Shown: piece by piece, positions 1-9,818 of the stretch
Position numbering within the stretch: the first letter of the stretch is position 1
Layout of the letters: every line of letters begins with the position of its first letter
Source of the DNA: Verrucomicrobiota bacterium
GTDB lineage: Bacteria; Verrucomicrobiota; Verrucomicrobiia; Opitutales; Opitutaceae
Assembly (NCBI GenBank): GCA_016222805.1
Contig: JACRQG010000046.1
Location: forward strand, 213,049-277,048
Length of the DNA stretch: 64,000 nucleotides
Reading direction: 5' to 3'
Notes under the pieces: generated by a model
The model's input: the letters and a program-made list of their open reading frames with translations, nothing else
Database searches by the model: none
What the model was told of the DNA's origin: nothing
Program-made: the position numbers and the translations under genes

Positions 1-955
1 CGGCGATGTCGCCCCGCGTGAGTCCGGCATCCTCGCACGCCTCGCGCAGGCAGGTCAGCGATTCGAGTCCCACGAGCGCCATGGCACTCGTGGTTGGCGC
101 CTGGTAGTCCGCCCGCAGCAGTTCGGGGTGCAGCCAGAAGAAGAAGTCGCCCGTCGTCACGCAGCGCCCGCGCAGCTCGCTGACCGCGAAGTCGGACCCC
201 CACAACACGCGTCGTGGCCCGAGCACCGCCAGGGCCGCCCGGAAGGCCTCCGTCTCGCAGATGGCAGACGTGTCCACGACCGCGTGGTCGAGATCCGCGA
301 TTGCGTGCAGCCCCGCGCGGGCGTGGCGGTAGTTGAAGCTCCGCGCCACGTGCGCGAGGATCAGTCGCACCTCCGGATACCGGCGGGCCAATCGGCGCAA
401 CGAACGCTGGTTCTGCGGGTCCGCAATCGCTTCGTCGCGCACGAGGTGCAGCATCAGGCAGCCCCGCACCTCGTGGAGGATCTCCCACATCCAATCCGGG
501 GCAAACTCCTCCACGGACGCGTTCATCGTGTCCGGCCGTCCCGCATAGCAGTGGTAAACCTTGATCCCACAGAATCGTCCGCTCCGCAGCGCCGCCGCCA
601 CCTGTTCGCGGTCATCCGCCGGTGAGGCGAGCAGTAGCGCCCGACTCAACGGCGAACCGCGGTCTCGGACCTCGGCCTCCACCCAGGCGTTGATCGCCGG
701 CCGATCGGCCGACTTCTGCGGCATGCCGAAGTACAGGCCGTGAATCGTCCGGTTGGGCATGACTCGCTGCAGCGCCTGCCGGTGCTCCGCGCAGCCCAGC
801 GGCCCCTGCCCCTCCAGGAACGGCCAGGCTCCCCGGGCGAAGTGATCCGGATGGTAAGGATGGGCGTGGATGTCGTAGACCTCCTGTGGCAGGAAATCCG
901 CCAGCCGGGCGGCGATGACGTGGTCGCGGTCGGTCAGCTGCGAGACGTAGTTCAT
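1..955 (-). CDS. Amidohydrolase family protein (TIM-barrel, amidohydrolase 2 type), partial
   Basis: The reading frame opens at an ATG at 955 and runs off the left edge, so the C-terminus is missing. Near residue 35 it has DIHAHPYHPDH, whose H-x-H pair is the usual first metal-binding motif of amidohydrolase 2 family (PF04909) enzymes. Further on come MLHLVRDEA, LILAHVARSF and RVLWGSDFAV, which fit the later His and the strand-8 Asp of the barrel. The substrate cannot be told. No signal peptide is visible, so it is probably cytoplasmic. It starts 29 bases after the stop of the preceding beta-propeller gene and looks like the last visible member of a minus-strand operon that begins with a TonB receptor. 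Confidence 0.8.
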   Translation of the reverse strand, partial: MNYVSQLTDRDHVIAARLADFLPQEVYDIHAHPYHPDHFARGAWPFLEGQGPLGCAEHRQALQRVMPNRTIHGLYFGMPQKSADRPAINAWVEAEVRDRGSPLSRALLLASPADDREQVAAALRSGRFCGIKVYHCYAGRPDTMNASVEEFAPDWMWEILHEVRGCLMLHLVRDEAIADPQNQRSLRRLARRYPEVRLILAHVARSFNYRHARAGLHAIADLDHAVVDTSAICETEAFRAALAVLGPRRVLWGSDFAVSELRGRCVTTGDFFFWLHPELLRADYQAPTTSAMALVGLESLTCLREACEDAGLTRGDIA

Positions 956-984
956 GGAGCGGGGCGAAGTCGGCGGTGGGCGGG

Positions 985-2487
985 TCAGGGCGTGAACCGC
1001 AGCGCGAAGACATCCGCATCTTTTAAGACGAAGCGCAGGCGCACCGGCCGGCCGGCGAGCGCGCCCAGGTCGGAACGGCCCCGCCATTGCACGACGCGCT
1101 CCAGTTCGTTGCCAATCTGCTCCTGGCAGTCCGCCAGCGCATAGCCGGGGAACGGCCGTCCGTCGGCATCCTGCACCTCGACCTTTACTCCGCCGGCAGC
1201 CGACGTCGCGAAGTTCAGGGTCAGCGCGCGGCCAGCGAAGATCAGCGGCTTGCTCAGCATCTCCCCGCCGTGGTAGTCGGCGCGCAGCGACGCGAAGCCG
1301 TCGAGCCGCAGCGAATACCGCCGCAGGTGCGCGGTCGGCTGGGCGTAGTCCTGGTTCACATAAAGAGACATTTCCGTCGGGCCCGTCGGCACGACGTTCA
1401 GCGCGGGGTAGTTCGTCCGCGACACCCAGTTCTGCGCGCCGATGCCGCCGCGGATGAATCCCTCCAGGAAAGTGCGATCGTAGAAACCCGCGTGCGCCGC
1501 CCCTTCCCCGGGGCGCGTCGTCATGAAGATCGCGTCCGAAGTGTCCTTGAAATAGCCGGGGTTCACCTGGATGGCCGCCGCCTGCTCGTCCGTCAGCACG
1601 CGACGCCGCGGCATGAAGCGCGCCGCGATTGCCACGTAGAGGTGCGGGGCGCGGAAGTAGGGACTCGTCTGGTTGGTGTAGAGGTGTTCGATCGGCGCGG
1701 GGCCCGCCGGATGCCGGTACTCCAGCAGGACCGGCGGCGACCAGTGCGTGAAGTCGGCGCTGTCGCTGCGGACGATGCGGCGGATGCTGTTTTCGAACAC
1801 CCGGAAATAGCACAGGTATCGCCCTTCGGTCGCCGACCAGAAGGGCACGTTCTGCGAGTCGAACATGTACTTGTAGGGAACCATCGCCTTGGTGATCACC
1901 GGCCCCGCCCCCATCCGCTGCCAGCGCAGGCCGTCCGCGGACTTCCAGGCGATCAACCCGCTCTCCATCGTGCCACCGAGGGCCTTGAAACGCTCGTCCG
2001 CCGGCACGCCCGGTCGCTCATCGAGAAACGGGGAGAAGTTGTGCGAGGCGGGCGGCGCATCGGCCAGGACGATGTTGTTCCGGGTCGAACCGTGGGCGGC
2101 GAACTGCGTGAGCTCCGGCCGCGTCCAGGTCACGCCGTCGCGGGACTCCGCGCGGCACGTGACCTCGCTGTTGCTGCCGTCGCGGTCCGCCACGGGCTTA
2201 CCCCGGTAGTAGGCGTAGAGGCGGTCGCCATCACGCACGACAGTGGTGTAGCCGCAAAACGGTCCTTCCCATGGCTGGTCGAAGCGGAGCACCACCCCCT
2301 CGTCGCGCGGGGAGTGCAGGTGCAACCGCGCGCCGGTCAGCTTCTCAATCAGAAAGTGGTCCACGAACAACTCCCGCCGCGACCCGATGTCGAGGGGGGC
2401 AGTCGCACCCTGGAGGCTGCCGGGCGCAAGCAGCAGCAGGTGGCCGAGGGCGACCCAGAGGAAGCGGAGACGAGGGAGAATGACCAT
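985..2487 (-). CDS. Secreted glycoside-hydrolase-like beta-propeller protein
   Basis: About 500 residues. I chose the ATG at 2487 because it opens directly on a signal peptide (MVILPRLRFLW, then an LLLL core ending near LQGA); an in-frame start further upstream would add a polar, unlikely extension into the neighbouring gene. The body has the pattern of GH43/GH32-like five-bladed propellers (RAESRDGVTWTRPEL, WKSADGLRWQ), with short sugar-enzyme-like motifs but no catalytic triad I can assign. The C-terminal about 100 residues form a small beta domain ending VRLRFVLKDADVFALRF, a module often attached to such proteins in Verrucomicrobiota and Planctomycetota. The gene to its 5' side has the same architecture, so the two are probably diverged duplicates. 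Likely periplasmic; substrate unknown. Confidence 0.75.
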   Translation of the reverse strand: MVILPRLRFLWVALGHLLLLAPGSLQGATAPLDIGSRRELFVDHFLIEKLTGARLHLHSPRDEGVVLRFDQPWEGPFCGYTTVVRDGDRLYAYYRGKPVADRDGSNSEVTCRAESRDGVTWTRPELTQFAAHGSTRNNIVLADAPPASHNFSPFLDERPGVPADERFKALGGTMESGLIAWKSADGLRWQRMGAGPVITKAMVPYKYMFDSQNVPFWSATEGRYLCYFRVFENSIRRIVRSDSADFTHWSPPVLLEYRHPAGPAPIEHLYTNQTSPYFRAPHLYVAIAARFMPRRRVLTDEQAAAIQVNPGYFKDTSDAIFMTTRPGEGAAHAGFYDRTFLEGFIRGGIGAQNWVSRTNYPALNVVPTGPTEMSLYVNQDYAQPTAHLRRYSLRLDGFASLRADYHGGEMLSKPLIFAGRALTLNFATSAAGGVKVEVQDADGRPFPGYALADCQEQIGNELERVVQWRGRSDLGALAGRPVRLRFVLKDADVFALRFTP

Positions 2488-2524
2488 CGGAGTCGGCGGG
2501 GGAGTGAGACGGAGGAAGCGTGCT

Positions 2525-4087
2525 TCAGTCGGCCACGTACACGGCATAGACCCGGGCTGTACTGCCGACCGGAAACGTCACCTTGATCGCCACCGGCCGG
2601 TCCGCCGGCAAGTCGACAGAGCGGTTGCCCGGCCAGACCACGTCGACGGCGAGTCCGCTGGCGGACACGACCGCGGCGGCCGCACCCGAGTACCCGGGCA
2701 GTGCGCGATCCCGGGCGTCGAGCAGTTCCACCCGCAGCGGTGCGCCGCCGGTCACCCCATCGACATTGAGGCGTAGCTTCGCGCCGCGACCGGCCGTGAG
2801 CGGCGCCGTGACGAAATGCGCCGGGTTGTCGTCCTCCTTCGGCGTGAGGTGGCCGAAGCCGTCGCGGCGCAGGGTCGCCAGGCCGATCTCCATGGACTTC
2901 AGCTTCGCCCCGGTGTCCCAGTGCGAGTACCAGAGCATCGTGTGCTCGCCCTCATTGACGAAGGCATGGCCCTGGAGGAGCGCGATGTCGTCCCACTCCC
3001 CTTCCCGGCCGCGGGAGATGACCTTGAAGTCCGCCACCGGCTCGCGGAAGTGGATGCCGTCGTTGCTCAGGATCAGGCCGAGATCGACGCGCACGCCGAG
3101 CAGGTGCGGGGCCCCTTTCGGCGGCGGAGTCGGCGCGTCCTGCCACTGGCCGTAGAGCCCGATCAGCACGTTGCCGCGATTCCAGATCCCCGCCCCCATG
3201 TGCGTCTGCTGCCCGGTCACCCGGGGGTTGGCGAGTTGCCCCGGCCGGGCGAAGGCCAACGCCTTGGCCTGCGACCAGTGCACGAAATCCGGCGACCGGT
3301 AGGTCAGCATGAGACGGCCGGCATCGGTGCCATCGTTGCGTCCCGCCCAGGGAGCGATCAGCTGCCCGGGCGTGTAGTAGAAGTCACCGAAGCGGTAGAG
3401 GCCGGAGGCCTCGAAGCGCTCACCGCCGGCATTGGCCGGGCGGTCGCCAACCACCCGCCACGTCAACCCATCCGCGCTGGTCGCGGTCACCGTCGCGCAG
3501 ATCCGCTTCTCCTTCACCCCGAGGTTGCTCATGCCGCCCGGGATGTCCTCGTACGGCACATGGGCGATGAAGGCCGCCTTGTAGCGCCGGCTCGGGTCCG
3601 GGTCGGCGGGGTCGTGCATGACCGAGAGGAAGTCGTTCACGCGGGTCAGCGAGAACGGCACACCTTCGATCAGGCAGATGTTGTTCTTCCGGCCGCCATT
3701 GAACTCGACGAGGCCGAGTTCCGGTTTGTTCCAGTGCACACCGTCCTCGCTTTCCGCGTAGCACATCGGCCGCCACATGCCCGGAGCCTGGCCCTTCAGG
3801 ATCTGGGTTTCGAACATCCCGAGGTACCACATGCGGAACTTGCCGCCGACCTTGAGGACCGAGCCGTACAAGATCGCGTGCCCGTGATCCGGCGCGCCCG
3901 CGGGGCCGCGCCGCAGGACCGGATTGGCCGGGTGCTTGGTCGCGGGCACCAGGGTGAGCTTCAGGTTGTGCTGCCAGGGAATGCTGTGGTCGTCGAAGGC
4001 GAAGAGCACGCGCTCCGCGGCCGGAGCCGGGAGGAGAAGCCGGCCACCGAGGAAGAAACAGGCGGAAGCAAGGAGGCGTAGTTTCAT
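2525..4087 (-). CDS. Secreted glycoside-hydrolase-like beta-propeller protein (second copy)
   Basis: About 520 residues, with the ATG at 4087 chosen because it begins a signal peptide (MKLRLLASACFFLGGRLLLP, cleaved near PAAE). The middle carries propeller-like segments such as RMWYLGMFE, CYAESEDGVHWNKPEL and MLTYRSPDFVHWSQ, typical of GH32/GH43-type folds. The C-terminal domain (KLRLNVDGVTGGAPLRVELL onward) matches in plan that of the gene 37 bases downstream. It lies 38 bases after the M14/esterase fusion gene in the same direction, so co-transcription is likely. Function is inferred from fold pattern only: probably a periplasmic enzyme or binding protein acting on a glycan fragment. Confidence 0.75.
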   Translation of the reverse strand: MKLRLLASACFFLGGRLLLPAPAAERVLFAFDDHSIPWQHNLKLTLVPATKHPANPVLRRGPAGAPDHGHAILYGSVLKVGGKFRMWYLGMFETQILKGQAPGMWRPMCYAESEDGVHWNKPELGLVEFNGGRKNNICLIEGVPFSLTRVNDFLSVMHDPADPDPSRRYKAAFIAHVPYEDIPGGMSNLGVKEKRICATVTATSADGLTWRVVGDRPANAGGERFEASGLYRFGDFYYTPGQLIAPWAGRNDGTDAGRLMLTYRSPDFVHWSQAKALAFARPGQLANPRVTGQQTHMGAGIWNRGNVLIGLYGQWQDAPTPPPKGAPHLLGVRVDLGLILSNDGIHFREPVADFKVISRGREGEWDDIALLQGHAFVNEGEHTMLWYSHWDTGAKLKSMEIGLATLRRDGFGHLTPKEDDNPAHFVTAPLTAGRGAKLRLNVDGVTGGAPLRVELLDARDRALPGYSGAAAAVVSASGLAVDVVWPGNRSVDLPADRPVAIKVTFPVGSTARVYAVYVAD

Positions 4088-4125
4088 GGGGAGGCAGTGG
4101 GCAGGACTGGTCAGGCTTGAAAGGC

Positions 4126-6708
4126 TCACGGTGACGCGGGCCCAGGCCGCAGAAAGTCGACCAGAGCCTCCTGGAGGTTGGCGTGCCCGGTCCGGCCATC
4201 CCCGCGGTAGCGCAACTCGACCTTTACGCCGAGCGGCTGCAGTGCTCGCGCGAGCATGAGGCCCGACACGGCGGAGTGCGTTGGATCCGTCTGCGGCTCC
4301 CCGGGCACCGGCGGCTTGTCCTGGTTCGGAAACTCCAAAAAGACCGGCGGATCGTCGCGGCTGGCGAATTCGATCGGGGAAAAGCGGCGGATCTGCGGCA
4401 GGTGCGCCTCGCGCGCGGCGAGGAACGGCGCAAACGACTCCGCGCGGGACGACCCGGCGTAACCGAAGGCGTGCGCGCCGAACACGCTATTCGGGATCCA
4501 CTCGCGCAGCTGCTGGGGGTCGAGCGAGACGACCGGGGACTTCGCGGCCACGGCCGCGAGTCGCGTGGACGCCCGGGCGATCGGATCCGCGCCCTGCGGA
4601 TCTGCCATGTCGTCGTGCAACGCCAGCCAGAGCACGGCGCAGCCGCCGGCGCTTACCCCGGAACCGGCAATGCGCGCCGGGTCCACCTTCCACTCGGGCG
4701 CCTTCGCCCGCACGAACTGCAACGCACGACGGGCATCCCCGAGCGGCCACTCCACCGGCGGCGACACGCCCGCCGCGTGGGCATCGACGAGGAAGCGGTA
4801 GTTCACCGCCGCGACCGAAATCCCGGCTTTGAGCAGCGCCCGCACGTCGAGGTGGCGGTGGATTTCGCTCTTGTCGTCGGCGGCCCAGCCGCCGCCATGC
4901 ACATAAAACACCAGGGGCGTGGGCTCCGCCGAACTCGCCTGCCAGAAGTCGAGGGTCTGGCGAAAGTGGGGACCGTAGGGCACCTCGGACCATGTCGGCG
5001 GAGTGGCGTCGGCCTCCGCCGTCCCCTGCTCCCGCTGCACCTCGGGCGGCGGCATCCATCCGGTGCGGTGCTGCTGGACCGGTTCGTAGCGGCAAGTCAC
5101 AAAGAACAACCCGGTGCGGCGGGCGCGGTCCGGCGGCACATGGATCTGGACCTGGGTAAACCCGTCCGCGGGCCAACTCTCGTAACCGTCCGTCGGACTC
5201 GGCGCGAGGCCCTCGCCGTTCAACTCGACCTGCAGCCCGCGCACCTCGACAGCGGGCAGGCGCAGGCGAAAGCCGATGCCGTGCTGCAGCGACCCGGCAT
5301 CGTTGTCCTTTGCCAGGAGCAACGCCGGTGCGGGGGTGTCGAGCCCCAGCTTGATTTCCGGCCCCGCTTCCAGGAAGCGCTCGAGCGCCCCGGCGGCGTG
5401 GCCGAACTGCTCGCGCAGGTTCCGCCGCAGACCCGGCAGGTCGGCGGGCGCGAGCGCCCGTTTGGCGTCCGCCGTCACCGCGCAGACGAAGGACGCCCGC
5501 CCCACCGTCTGCGGATACAGGAATCCCACCGCGAAGTCCGCCTGCCGATTCCATAGTTCCACCCGGCTGCGCCGCCGTTCCGCGGCCGTCGCCCCATAGG
5601 CCGTGACAAAATGACCGACAAAGGACTTCACCCGGTTGACCGGGTAGCCCTCCGTCCGCTCATCCAGCCAAATCCCGTTCCCGATGCGCAACAGGCCGCG
5701 CGCCCGCGCCACCGCGCTCTGCTCCCACGCCACCTCCAGGGTCGCGGTCATCGTGTGGTACTTCGCGTATCCGTAGTGGGCGCTGTAGAACAACGCCGAC
5801 CCACTCCAGGTCTTCTTCGCCAACGGGGCGAACTCCGGGCCGCCGAACACCCGCTGCGCATCCGCCTCGAAGCGGTCGGATGGGAACCCCGCCTCGCGAC
5901 CCGCAGCGATCATCGCCTCGGTCACGCGCCAGTCCCACGGTCGCAGCGCATAGTTGGAATAGGCACTGCCGGTGATCTCCGTCATGATCTGACCGTGATA
6001 CATCCGCCGCGCCCCGAGTTGGTCTGGCGCATACTCCTGGAGGCCGGTGCCGTGAAGATCGAGGTGCACGTCAGGCTGGTACTGATCGAACACCGACACT
6101 ACCGCCGCCAGTTCCGGCGCCTCCTCGGGCTTGAGGAGGGTGAGCGATTTCACATCCCAGACTTTGCCCGCCGCTCCCGTCCCGGTGTAGGGATCCACTT
6201 TGTGATCGTTGCGGAATCGATCCGTATGGAAAAGGGCCAGGGGATTCACCACCGGCATCGCCAGCACGACCTGCCGCCGGCGGGTCAGCACCGCGTCGGG
6301 ATCATCGCCCAGCAGCCACTCGATCAGGGCCAGCGCGCCGGTCGTGCCGCTGCGCTCCGGACCGCTGTGCAGCGCCGTCACGAGGCAAACCTGCTTGTCC
6401 GTGTCGGGGACCGTGCGATCCGTGATCCTGAGCAGCCAGACCGGCAGGCTCCGACCGCTCAGCCCGCGCGCCTCGAGGGTCACCCACTGCGGGTGCCGCT
6501 GCCGCCAGAACCGCAGCGTGCCCTCGTACTCCGCCTGCGTCAGGCGGTGCATGGGCGGATAGGCCGTCGCCACCTCCGCCGCACGCCCCGTGGCCGGCGC
6601 CAGCGCCAGCCACGCGGCTGCGGCGAGGGCCCGGCGCGCCCCTCCTGCTCGCGCGGACACCGCGCCGCGCCCGGGGGGCCGCGCATCGTGGTTCGAATCC
6701 CGGGTCAT
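4126..6708 (-). CDS. Secreted M14 metallopeptidase domain fused to alpha/beta-hydrolase (esterase) domain
   Basis: About 860 residues. The start is the ATG at 6708, 20 bases after the TonB receptor stop; upstream codons of this frame lie inside the receptor gene. After a long signal-like N-terminus comes an M14 carboxypeptidase-like domain (about 50-400): HSGPE at 114-118 for the first zinc ligands, LDLHG with His219 for the third, and Glu325 in TATLEVAWEQ for the catalytic Glu. The first motif is HxxxE, one residue longer than the usual HxxE. A linker beta domain follows, then an alpha/beta hydrolase (about 580-860) with HGGG at 604-607 (oxyanion hole), the nucleophile elbow GVSAG with Ser686, and a His near 842 in TGHANLQ. 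Both domains look catalytically competent. It may trim an acylated peptide or glycan imported by the neighbouring receptor; that is inference. Confidence 0.8.
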   Translation of the reverse strand: MTRDSNHDARPPGRGAVSARAGGARRALAAAAWLALAPATGRAAEVATAYPPMHRLTQAEYEGTLRFWRQRHPQWVTLEARGLSGRSLPVWLLRITDRTVPDTDKQVCLVTALHSGPERSGTTGALALIEWLLGDDPDAVLTRRRQVVLAMPVVNPLALFHTDRFRNDHKVDPYTGTGAAGKVWDVKSLTLLKPEEAPELAAVVSVFDQYQPDVHLDLHGTGLQEYAPDQLGARRMYHGQIMTEITGSAYSNYALRPWDWRVTEAMIAAGREAGFPSDRFEADAQRVFGGPEFAPLAKKTWSGSALFYSAHYGYAKYHTMTATLEVAWEQSAVARARGLLRIGNGIWLDERTEGYPVNRVKSFVGHFVTAYGATAAERRRSRVELWNRQADFAVGFLYPQTVGRASFVCAVTADAKRALAPADLPGLRRNLREQFGHAAGALERFLEAGPEIKLGLDTPAPALLLAKDNDAGSLQHGIGFRLRLPAVEVRGLQVELNGEGLAPSPTDGYESWPADGFTQVQIHVPPDRARRTGLFFVTCRYEPVQQHRTGWMPPPEVQREQGTAEADATPPTWSEVPYGPHFRQTLDFWQASSAEPTPLVFYVHGGGWAADDKSEIHRHLDVRALLKAGISVAAVNYRFLVDAHAAGVSPPVEWPLGDARRALQFVRAKAPEWKVDPARIAGSGVSAGGCAVLWLALHDDMADPQGADPIARASTRLAAVAAKSPVVSLDPQQLREWIPNSVFGAHAFGYAGSSRAESFAPFLAAREAHLPQIRRFSPIEFASRDDPPVFLEFPNQDKPPVPGEPQTDPTHSAVSGLMLARALQPLGVKVELRYRGDGRTGHANLQEALVDFLRPGPASP

Positions 6709-6728
6709 GCCTCGATGCTTCAACCCAC

Positions 6729-9700
6729 CTAGAAGGACCCCTTGATCCCGAGGTTGAAGTCGGCGCCGAACTTGAACCGCCGGATGACCTTCGCCCATTC
6801 GGGCACCGCCACGGTGGTCGAATACCGTTCCGTGATCGCCTCCGCATCGAACAGGTTGATCGCCGAGGCGTAGAACGAGAACCGCTTCGAGAAACGGTAC
6901 TCGAAGTCCGCACCGACCAGCGTGCGCGGGGCGAACCAGTTGTAGGTGTTGGCGGGAATCGCGGCGGAGGGCGCCTGCAGCGCGCTCCGGACGCGCGACT
7001 TCTGGTTCACATTGAACCGGGCCGAGTACTTCGGGCGCGAATAACTCACACCCCAGTTGAGTGTACGCGGGGTATAGCCGGTGAAGTCGGCCGTGTTCGC
7101 ACCCTTCAGCCGCAGTTCCGTGTAGTTGAAGTGCGCCTGCAGGCCCCGGGCCCAGGCGGGCAGGAAGAACAGGTCCTGCTTGTAGCTGATCTCGAAGCCG
7201 TTCACCTCGGCGTCGCCGACGTTCTGCTTCGTGATGATGTTGTAGCCCGTGTACTGGTCGGGGAACTCTTCCGGGATATCGTACTGTGCCAGCGTGGCCG
7301 GCGTCGCCGCCGTCTGCAGCACGCCGAAGAAGTCCTTGATCCGCTTCGAAAAGACCCCGACGGTCCCCACGCCGCCCTTCACGTTGTAGGTCTCCAGGGA
7401 CAAGTCGTAGCCATCCGAGGTCCATGGCTTCAACGCGGTGTTGACCACGTTGATCGTGCGGGTGACCGCCGACGGATCGGAGATGGTCACGCCGGGGATG
7501 ATTTCCGCGAGGTTCGGCCGGCCCATGGTGCGCGCAAACGCCGCGCGCAGCAGGATGTCCTCGGTCACGGCCAGGGTGGAGTTCAGGCTGGGATAATACC
7601 CCGCATAGTCGCTCAGGGTCCGGGAGCCGCGGTTCTTGTAGAGGAGAAGCTGCCGCGCCTGTGCGTCGGTGGTGATCGGAATCAGGCGTCCCTGTGCGTC
7701 GCGCACCAGCCTCCCGGCGGAGTCCTTCACGTACACGGCGCTCGGGTCGGTGAGCGGTCCCTTGCCCTCGTCCTCGGTTTTTTCATACCGCACGCCGCCG
7801 ACCAGCCAGAGCCGGTTGTGGAGGAACTTCGCATCCGCCCGCACGTATCCCGCGGTGATGGTTTCCTGGAGGTTCTTGGAAAACAGCACGTTTTGCGCGT
7901 ACGAGGTACCATCCTGCAGCACGAAATAACCGGGGTTCGAGCGGTAGAGGTCGTAAAGTTTGACCGTGCTGATCCACTGCATCGTCCGCCCGGGATAGTA
8001 GGGCATCGCCGTGGCCGAGTACTCGCGATCGACCAGGTCGTAGTTTTTCGCCAGCCGATCCGCCGCCGTGCCCGTCGGCCGGAAGCTCCAGCGCTTGAAG
8101 TCCCGGCGGAGGTCGCGTTCCTGGTGATTGTAGGCGGCCCCCACCCTCATGGTGAACAGTGACAGCGGACCCACGGCACCGAACTCGCGGGTCAGATCGA
8201 GTTTCAGCGCGTCCTTGGCGTCGGTCACGTTGTATCCGCCATACGAGCTGTCCACGCTGTTGATCGTGTAGTTGCCGCCCTCGAAGATATCCACCGGATT
8301 GCCGGCGCGGTCGAAGGCGCTCACCTCCATGGGCTGGGCCGAGCCGCGGTTGATGGCCTGGCCGCGCAGCACGAGATTGGGGAGGTTGATGTTCGCATCG
8401 CCGAAGTAGCCGCGCTCGACATCCCGGTAGCCGATGCGATCGCGCCCGGCCGAACCGTTGAACTCGGCCCGCCAGGGACCGCGGTGGTAGCGATAGTTGA
8501 AGTTGTACTGGCCGGTGCGTTGGAATCGATGCGCGGTCGGAAAGCTCAGCGCGGCGCTGCCGACGCCGGTGGCCGCCCCCTGCACGAACGTCTCCCCGCC
8601 GGTGGCCCCGGCGCCGTACAGCAGCCGCAGGCGGTTGTCGTTCACCTTGAAGACGCCGTCGACCCAGAGGACATTCGCCCGGAACGTACTGTGCGCACCG
8701 AGGCGCCATTCCGCGGTCAGCGCGACATCGGAGGCCTGGGTGATGCGCTCGCCGGGAACGATGTCCGTCATCGAGAGGGCCAGCGTGGCCAGGTCGCGGT
8801 TGGAAAAGACCTCGCGGTAGCGGTTGAACCGCGACGTGTGGCCGGCCGCAAAGGCGAAGGCCAGCGACTTGTTCACCGGCAGTTCGTAGTTGAGGTTGAA
8901 GCCGGGCTGGAAGGGTCCGGTCGACAGATCCGGCCGGCTCCCCTGCCGCCGGTGCAGCCCGGTGGTTTCGAAACCACGGCTGTTGAAGGTCGCGTACGCC
9001 TTGTAGGAGAAGAGCGGGCTCTTCCGCTCGAAGCCGCTCTTGCTGATCACGTTCACTGCCCCGCCCTGGGCATTGGCCGGCAGATCCGGCGTCGGCACCT
9101 TCGTCACCTCGACCCGGCTGATGTTGTTGAGCCGGTAGGCGTCGAGTTCCACATTGCGGCCGGTGCCGCCCGAGGTGCCGTTGGCCACCTCGCCGCCGTC
9201 GATCGTCACGAGTGTGCCGCTGCTCGGCAGGCCGCGCACCGAGATGCCGCGCGCCACCGTCGAGGAGTACTCGATGCTGATCCCGGGCATGTACTTGAGA
9301 AGCTCCGCGGCGTTGCCGTCGCCGCTGTCGCCAAATTCTCCCACCGCGACGACGTTGCGGATGTTCGCGGCATGCTTGCGCTCATTGAGCGAAATCGCCT
9401 GCGCGCTCATCCGCTCCGCCGCCACCGAAACGGCATCCAGCAGCACGACTCCGCCCTCGGACGCACCGGGCTCGAGGTCGAAATCGCGTCGCACCACCTG
9501 CCCGGCCCCGACCGTCACCTTGGCCGACTGCGAAGCGAGTCCGGCATACGTGGCCACCAGAGTCACCTCACCCGCGGGCACGCGGGACAACTGGTAGGCA
9601 CCGCCGCCGTCCGTGAACGTTTCCAGGTTCGTGCCGGCGACCGCGACGCGCGCGTTGCTCACGTAGTTGCCGACCGCCACGTTGAAGACCCGTCCCTGGA

Positions 9701-9818
9701 TTTCCCCGGGATCCGCCGCCGCCAGGCGGCCTGCCGTCCAGCCCAACCAGAGCAAGGCGATCCCGCCGAATTGCCAGCGGACGCCGGCCGATCTGTCGTT
9801 TTGGGTCCTCATGAGCAT
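6729..9818 (-). CDS. TonB-dependent outer-membrane receptor with N-terminal carboxypeptidase-like domain
   Basis: About 1029 residues. Two ATGs lie close together (9818 and 9812); the first is preferred because an AGGAG sits about 10 bases upstream. Order of parts: signal peptide (to about residue 33), a beta-sandwich carboxypeptidase-regulatory-like domain starting IQGRVFNVAVGNYVSNARV, a plug domain with the phrases LLKYMPGISIEY, ISVRGLPSSGTLVTIDGGE and PANAQGGAVNVISK, and a long 22-strand barrel ending in an aromatic-terminated strand (GADFNLGIKGSF). It imports an unknown bulky ligand with TonB/ExbBD energy. As head of a run of secreted hydrolases it probably brings in their products. No SusD partner is present. 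Confidence 0.9.
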   Translation of the reverse strand: MLMRTQNDRSAGVRWQFGGIALLWLGWTAGRLAAADPGEIQGRVFNVAVGNYVSNARVAVAGTNLETFTDGGGAYQLSRVPAGEVTLVATYAGLASQSAKVTVGAGQVVRRDFDLEPGASEGGVVLLDAVSVAAERMSAQAISLNERKHAANIRNVVAVGEFGDSGDGNAAELLKYMPGISIEYSSTVARGISVRGLPSSGTLVTIDGGEVANGTSGGTGRNVELDAYRLNNISRVEVTKVPTPDLPANAQGGAVNVISKSGFERKSPLFSYKAYATFNSRGFETTGLHRRQGSRPDLSTGPFQPGFNLNYELPVNKSLAFAFAAGHTSRFNRYREVFSNRDLATLALSMTDIVPGERITQASDVALTAEWRLGAHSTFRANVLWVDGVFKVNDNRLRLLYGAGATGGETFVQGAATGVGSAALSFPTAHRFQRTGQYNFNYRYHRGPWRAEFNGSAGRDRIGYRDVERGYFGDANINLPNLVLRGQAINRGSAQPMEVSAFDRAGNPVDIFEGGNYTINSVDSSYGGYNVTDAKDALKLDLTREFGAVGPLSLFTMRVGAAYNHQERDLRRDFKRWSFRPTGTAADRLAKNYDLVDREYSATAMPYYPGRTMQWISTVKLYDLYRSNPGYFVLQDGTSYAQNVLFSKNLQETITAGYVRADAKFLHNRLWLVGGVRYEKTEDEGKGPLTDPSAVYVKDSAGRLVRDAQGRLIPITTDAQARQLLLYKNRGSRTLSDYAGYYPSLNSTLAVTEDILLRAAFARTMGRPNLAEIIPGVTISDPSAVTRTINVVNTALKPWTSDGYDLSLETYNVKGGVGTVGVFSKRIKDFFGVLQTAATPATLAQYDIPEEFPDQYTGYNIITKQNVGDAEVNGFEISYKQDLFFLPAWARGLQAHFNYTELRLKGANTADFTGYTPRTLNWGVSYSRPKYSARFNVNQKSRVRSALQAPSAAIPANTYNWFAPRTLVGADFEYRFSKRFSFYASAINLFDAEAITERYSTTVAVPEWAKVIRRFKFGADFNLGIKGSF

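Noticed and set aside
1087..2586. Long plus-strand open frame opposite the beta-propeller gene
   Set aside because: Arg/Gly/Pro-rich antisense frame typical of GC-rich DNA; the minus-strand protein has signal peptide and fold motifs. The same applies to long antisense frames at 7131-8162, 18016-20202 and 41096-42820.
6688..6706. GGTTCGAATCC-like T-loop of a tRNA
   Set aside because: The stem bases do not pair over five positions, and no anticodon or acceptor arm lies in range; it falls in the start of the M14-fusion gene.
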